DNA of 8,297 nucleotides from Alphaproteobacteria bacterium (GTDB lineage: Bacteria > Pseudomonadota > Alphaproteobacteria > Rhodobacterales > Rhodobacteraceae): NCBI GenBank assembly GCA_030428025.1, contig JAUIBJ010000122.1:1-8297 (forward strand). The letters are read 5' to 3'. This document shows positions 5,763 to 8,297 of the stretch, one piece after another. Position numbers and translations under genes: made by a program. The notes under the pieces are model-generated. The model ran no database searches and was not told the DNA's origin. It saw only the letters and a list, made by a program, of their open reading frames with translations. Each line of letters starts with the position of its first letter. Positions within the stretch are counted from its first letter, which is position 1.

Positions 5763-6716
5763 TCACACCGTCGCCACCAGCCAGCCGATATAGCCGGCAT
5801 AGGCCGCCATCAGCAGCGCCCCCTCGCGACGGCCGACGCGCCAGCCGGTGCGCGCGAAGACCAGAAAGACCAGGGTCGCGGCCAGCATCACCCAGATGTC
5901 GAACCGGGCAATGCTGGCGGGCACCGAAAGCGGCATGGCCAGCGCCGTCGCGCCGAGGATGCCCAGGATGTTGAAGATGTTGCTGCCCACCACATTGCCG
6001 AAGGCCACGTCGCCATGCCCCTTGCGGGCGGCGATGACCGAGGTCACCAGTTCCGGCATCGAGGTGCCGATGGCAACGATGGTCAGCCCGATCACCTCTT
6101 CCGGGATGCCGGCGCTTTCGGCCAGCGATATCGCGCCGGTGACTAGGAACCGCGCGCCAAGAATCGTGGCGGCGAGACCCACCAGAAGGATCGCGCCGGC
6201 GCGCCAGAACCCGCCGGGCGGCGTCGGCAGCAGTTCGGCCTCGTGTTCGTAAAGCGCCGCAGCGGCGGTCTGGCGGCGCTTCTCGATCACCACCGTGGCA
6301 ATCAGATAGGCGGCGAGCGCCGCCAGCATAGCCCCGCCCGCCAGCCGCCCTACACCCCCGGTCAGCACCGCGCCGAGGCAGGCCAGCGTGGCCAGCGCCA
6401 GCACCGTCCCGTCGCGTTTCAGAACCTCCGGTGCCACGGCGATGGGGGCGATCAGGGCGCCCAGCCCGAGGATCAGCAGGATATTGCCGATATTGCTGCC
6501 GACGATGTTGCCCACGGCAATCCCGGGCGAGCCGGCAAGGGCGGCCTGCAGGCTGGTCACCAGTTCCGGGGCCGAGGTACCGAATCCCACCAGCGTCAGC
6601 CCGATCAGAAGCGGCGAGACGCCGAAACCGCGCGCCAGCGCCACCGCGCCACGCACCAGCATGTCGCCGCCGATCACCAGCCCGGCCAGCCCGGCCAACA
6701 GAAGGACGATATCCAT
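5763..6716 (-). CDS. Calcium/sodium antiporter, YrbG-type CaCA family
   Basis: This is an inner-membrane cation exchanger of the Ca2+/cation antiporter (CaCA) superfamily, expected to extrude Ca2+ in exchange for Na+ or H+. It has 317 residues, about ten membrane segments and two inverted-topology halves. Each half carries an alpha repeat: GFGTSAPELVTS (44-55) with GNIVGSNIGN (69-78), and AIGTSMPELVTS (215-226) with GNVVGSNIFN (240-249). Glu51 and Glu222 are the expected ion-binding acidic residues and both are present. A polar linker (about 145-170) separates the halves. The start at 6716 (MDIVLLLAG) has AGGA at 6725-6728, 8 nt upstream. A longer in-frame reading to 6794 would add 26 residues with no ribosome site and break the usual N-terminus. 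Its stop faces the rnr stop with 6 bp between. Upstream, 117 bp separate it from the DUF1801 gene, so it may have its own promoter. Confidence 0.94.
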   Translation of the reverse strand: MDIVLLLAGLAGLVIGGDMLVRGAVALARGFGVSPLLIGLTLVGFGTSAPELVTSLQAALAGSPGIAVGNIVGSNIGNILLILGLGALIAPIAVAPEVLKRDGTVLALATLACLGAVLTGGVGRLAGGAMLAALAAYLIATVVIEKRRQTAAAALYEHEAELLPTPPGGFWRAGAILLVGLAATILGARFLVTGAISLAESAGIPEEVIGLTIVAIGTSMPELVTSVIAARKGHGDVAFGNVVGSNIFNILGILGATALAMPLSVPASIARFDIWVMLAATLVFLVFARTGWRVGRREGALLMAAYAGYIGWLVATV

Positions 6717-6833
6717 GCGGCATTTCCTTTCGCCTTGGCGCCCTTGGGCAGGCACACAGGGATGGCAGATGCGCGTGACCACCGCCGCTTTCAAGGGCCG
6801 CAGGCGGGGTTTTTTCCCGAGACCCCAGCGTCT
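6717..6833 (-). other. Intergenic gap between the DUF1801 and antiporter genes
   Basis: The gap should hold the end of the GST-DUF1801 transcript and the start of the antiporter transcript. On the minus strand GGGGT...ACCCC can fold around an A-rich loop (about 6806-6826), but no T-tract follows. The T6 run belongs to the plus strand. A TTGAAA box on the minus strand (6789-6794) has no good -10 partner. I cannot name a firm promoter or terminator here. Confidence 0.3.
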
Positions 6834-7232
6834 TCAGAGATGATAGGTCAGCGCGTGGCGGATCAGAGGCGCAAGCCGTTCCGGCGCGATCCGGGCCGGG
6901 CTGTCGAACAGCACCGCGCGGTGGCCATCGAGCCGCTCCGCTCCCGGAAAGGCCGTGGCGAAGTCGGGAATCACGCGGCTCTGGCAATGCACGAACAGGG
7001 CGAAGGCGGCCTGTCTGTGCGGACCCGCCCGCAAGGTCGTGCCCGTGCGGGGACGGCGGGGCCGATAGGCCGGCTGGCCCCATTTCAGCGTCTCGTCGAG
7101 CGGCCCGGCCTCCGGCAGGGCGGCGGCGACCTCGAAGATCAGCGCCCTGAGCGCCAGAACGCCCGCCCGCGTGTCGGGCGGGTAGGCGTCGATCACGGCG
7201 CGCAGGGCGGGCGGGATCGGCGGCGCGGTCAT
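6834..7232 (-). CDS. DUF1801 domain-containing protein
   Basis: This is a 132-residue soluble protein of the DUF1801 (YdhG-like) family, a small fold of unknown biochemical function. The diagnostic pieces are the N-terminal LRAVIDAYPPDTRAGVLALR, LDETLKWGQPAYRP, a middle strand AAFALFVHCQSRVIPDFATAFP and a C-terminal LDGHRAVLFDSP...LIRHALTYHL. Length and order fit the family. The ATG at 7232 overlaps the stop of the upstream GST gene in an ATGA, and no clear Shine-Dalgarno precedes it, so translation is probably coupled to that gene. A much longer reading of the same frame, to 7955, crosses the GST gene and is a shadow. The pairing with a GST and a YafY-type regulator suggests a shared role in stress or electrophile response, which is inference. 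Confidence 0.85.
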   Translation of the reverse strand: MTAPPIPPALRAVIDAYPPDTRAGVLALRALIFEVAAALPEAGPLDETLKWGQPAYRPRRPRTGTTLRAGPHRQAAFALFVHCQSRVIPDFATAFPGAERLDGHRAVLFDSPARIAPERLAPLIRHALTYHL

Positions 7233-7927
7233 CGCGGGTACATTGACGCTCTGGCCCGGTCGAGCCAGGCCATCAGCCGGGCATCGCCGCGCACCATGTC
7301 GCGCAGGCCGGTCTTGCAGGGCAAGTCGCGGATCATGTCGAGCACCGGCACGATGGCGGCATCGGAGGAACCCGGAGCCGATCCGAAGAGATAGTCCTTT
7401 TCCCCCAGCGTGTCGCGCACTGCCTGCAACTCGCGCCCCAGCCGCGCCAACCGGTCGGCCTCGCTGAACTGCGCCGTACCCTGAAGCTTCAGCGTCTTGC
7501 GGACGCGGCGGCGGACCGTGCCGGCGATGATCGGCCGCACCGCCGCCGGCACCGCCTCGAAGAATCGCCCGCGCACCGCCTCCCAGCAATCGTCGCGCAG
7601 CCAGCGGTCGTGGACGAGACCATAACGCAACCCCTCCTCGACCATCCGTACCAATGCCGCCGACCAGGCCCGTTCCCCGGCGCTCAGCCCGGCATCGAAA
7701 TCGGCCCCTCGCGCTACCAGCCAGGCCTGGATATTGCCGCTGTCGGGGATCAGTTCGCTGTCGGTCTTCAGAACCGGAAGCCGCCCGTAAGGCATCTTGG
7801 AAGGCTCGGCCAGATAGGTCGGCTCCCATTCGCGCCCGGACATCTCGAGCAGGCACATTGCCTTGACGCAGAACGGGCTGAAACTGGGCTGGCGGTCGTC
7901 GCCGGGGAAGGTGAGAAGGGTCAGCAA
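7229..7927 (-). CDS. Glutathione S-transferase family protein (TTG start)
   Basis: This 232-residue protein has the two-domain GST layout. A thioredoxin-like N-terminal domain (about 1-75) contains SFSPFCVKA (15-23), the cis-proline segment RLPVL (Pro51) and IPDSG (60-64), whose Asp62-Ser63 match the glutathione gamma-glutamyl contact. An all-helical C-terminal domain follows (about 90-230). Ser15, Ser17 or Cys20 could be the activating residue; I cannot choose. The family usually conjugates or reduces with glutathione, but the substrate here is unknown. The start is TTG at 7927: GGAG (7935-7938) sits 7 nt upstream, and MLTLLTFPG fits the first beta strand of relatives. No in-frame ATG lies just upstream. 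It is the first gene of a two-gene operon (ATGA overlap with DUF1801) and is divergent from the YafY-type regulator. Confidence 0.85.
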   Translation of the reverse strand: MLTLLTFPGDDRQPSFSPFCVKAMCLLEMSGREWEPTYLAEPSKMPYGRLPVLKTDSELIPDSGNIQAWLVARGADFDAGLSAGERAWSAALVRMVEEGLRYGLVHDRWLRDDCWEAVRGRFFEAVPAAVRPIIAGTVRRRVRKTLKLQGTAQFSEADRLARLGRELQAVRDTLGEKDYLFGSAPGSSDAAIVPVLDMIRDLPCKTGLRDMVRGDARLMAWLDRARASMYPR

Positions 7928-7972
7928 GGCAGATCTCCGCGGAGCGCATCCCCAAGGCTTAACAGCACTTGA

Positions 7973-7987
7973 TGACAGGAATTGTCA
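7973..7987. promoter_or_regulatory. TGACA-N5-TGTCA inverted repeat in the divergent GST/regulator region
   Basis: TGACA (7973-7977) and TGTCA (7983-7987) form perfect 5-bp arms. A third TGACA half-site lies at 8004-8008, just before the regulator ATG. On the minus strand the site overlaps GTGACA (7983-7988), which has CTGTTA 17 bp further on (7960-7965), a weak promoter candidate for the GST operon. Binding there would block the promoter, which fits repression by the adjacent regulator. This is inferred from position and symmetry alone. Confidence 0.45.
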
Positions 7988-8010
7988 CGACGTAGCGTCA
8001 TTCTGACACC

Positions 8011-8297
8011 ATGAGCCGTACCGACCGCCTCTTTCAACTGATGCAGACCCTGCGCAGCGTTCCGCCGCCGGCTACCGCCGCGCGGCTGGGCGAAATACTG
8101 AACGTGACTCCCCGCACGATCTATCGCGACATCGATGCGCTGAGGGGCCTCGGCGCGGTGATCGATGGGGCCGCGGGTTTCGGCTACACGCTGGTCGAGG
8201 ATGCGGTACTGCCGCCGCTCAGCTTTCTTCCGGACGAGCTCGAGGCGCTGGTGCTGGGCCTGCGCGAGGTGGGCGAGGTGGGCGATCCGGTGCTGGC
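8011..8297 (+). CDS. YafY-type HTH transcriptional regulator (probable WYL-domain protein), N-terminal part
   Basis: Only the first 95 codons lie in the window. They encode an HTH_11 (DeoR-like) winged helix: RLFQLMQTLRS, then ATAARLGEILNVTPRTIYRDIDALRGLG (about 21-48) with the characteristic recognition helix TPRTIYRDID, then a wing GAAGFGYTL. The text continues LPPLSFLPDELEALVLGLRE, typical of the segment leading into the WYL ligand-sensing domain of YafY-family regulators, so the full protein is probably about 220-240 residues. The ATG at 8011 matches the family start (MSRTDRLFQL). No Shine-Dalgarno is visible in the preceding 15 nt, so it may be leaderless. It is transcribed away from the GST-DUF1801 operon and likely controls it and itself through the TGACA/TGTCA site. 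The effector is unknown. Confidence 0.88.
   Translation, partial: MSRTDRLFQLMQTLRSVPPPATAARLGEILNVTPRTIYRDIDALRGLGAVIDGAAGFGYTLVEDAVLPPLSFLPDELEALVLGLREVGEVGDPVL

Noticed and set aside
6800..6830. T6 run after a GC-rich stretch as an intrinsic terminator
   Set aside because: The T-run is on the plus strand, where no plus-strand gene ends nearby; the flanking genes are on the minus strand. The adjacent stem would be only 3-4 bp.
5737..7083. 448-residue open frame on the minus strand
   Set aside because: It overlaps the antiporter gene and part of DUF1801 in another frame. Its translation is Arg/Gly/Ala-rich with no recognisable motif, whereas the antiporter frame has both alpha repeats. It is a GC-rich shadow.
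6243..7394. 383-residue open frame on the plus strand
   Set aside because: It lies antisense to the antiporter, DUF1801 and GST genes, with a Gln/Arg/His-rich composition typical of an antisense shadow frame and no family resemblance.
6834..7955. 373-residue reading that would fuse extra N-terminal sequence to DUF1801
   Set aside because: The upstream 240 residues are the GST gene read in the wrong frame. The DUF1801 start at 7232 in the ATGA overlap explains the family-length protein.

Overview
This window looks like ordinary chromosome from a GC-rich alphaproteobacterium, most likely of the order Rhodobacterales (Roseobacter/Paracoccus type). The reasons are strong G/C bias at third codon positions, an RNase R with the alphaproteobacterial N-terminus, and a TSUP transporter next to a member of the Alph_Pro_TM (TIGR02186) family, which I know mainly from alphaproteobacteria. 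I see no tRNA, rRNA, CRISPR array, insertion sequence or phage gene. The assignment comes from recognising families by eye, not from a search.

Layout, left to right. (1) Bases 2-436, plus strand: the C-terminal part of a SnoaL-like/NTF2-fold protein, cut by the window edge. (2) Bases 467-3277, plus strand: two tandem TSUP (TauE/SafE-type) membrane transporters, each of 305 residues and about 80% identical, followed by a TIGR02186 protein with a signal peptide and a C-terminal membrane anchor. The two transporters are a gap-free tandem duplication with a period of exactly 1042 bp. The duplication includes the upstream DNA, so each copy has the same palindrome (TCACA-ACA-TGTGA) centred 75 bp before its probable start codon. 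(3) Bases 3278-3482: a 205-bp non-coding stretch with a weak promoter candidate, then rnr (RNase R, 757 residues) to 5756. (4) Bases 5763-6716, minus strand: a YrbG-type Ca2+/Na+ antiporter whose stop lies only 6 bp from the rnr stop. (5) Bases 6834-7927, minus strand: a two-gene operon, a GST-family protein with a TTG start and a DUF1801 protein, joined by an ATGA overlap. (6) From 8011 to the window end, plus strand: the N-terminal part of a YafY-type HTH (probably WYL) regulator. It is divergent from the GST operon across 83 bp containing a TGACA-N5-TGTCA inverted repeat.

Two modules look functional. The TSUP pair plus TIGR02186 is likely an anion or organosulfur export unit, with the TIGR02186 protein as a periplasm-facing accessory. 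The YafY/GST/DUF1801 set looks like a regulator with its divergent target operon. I found no clearly new multi-gene system. The strongest lead is the promoter-inclusive transporter duplication, in which the copies differ in charge near the first conserved motif, together with the uncharacterised TIGR02186 partner.
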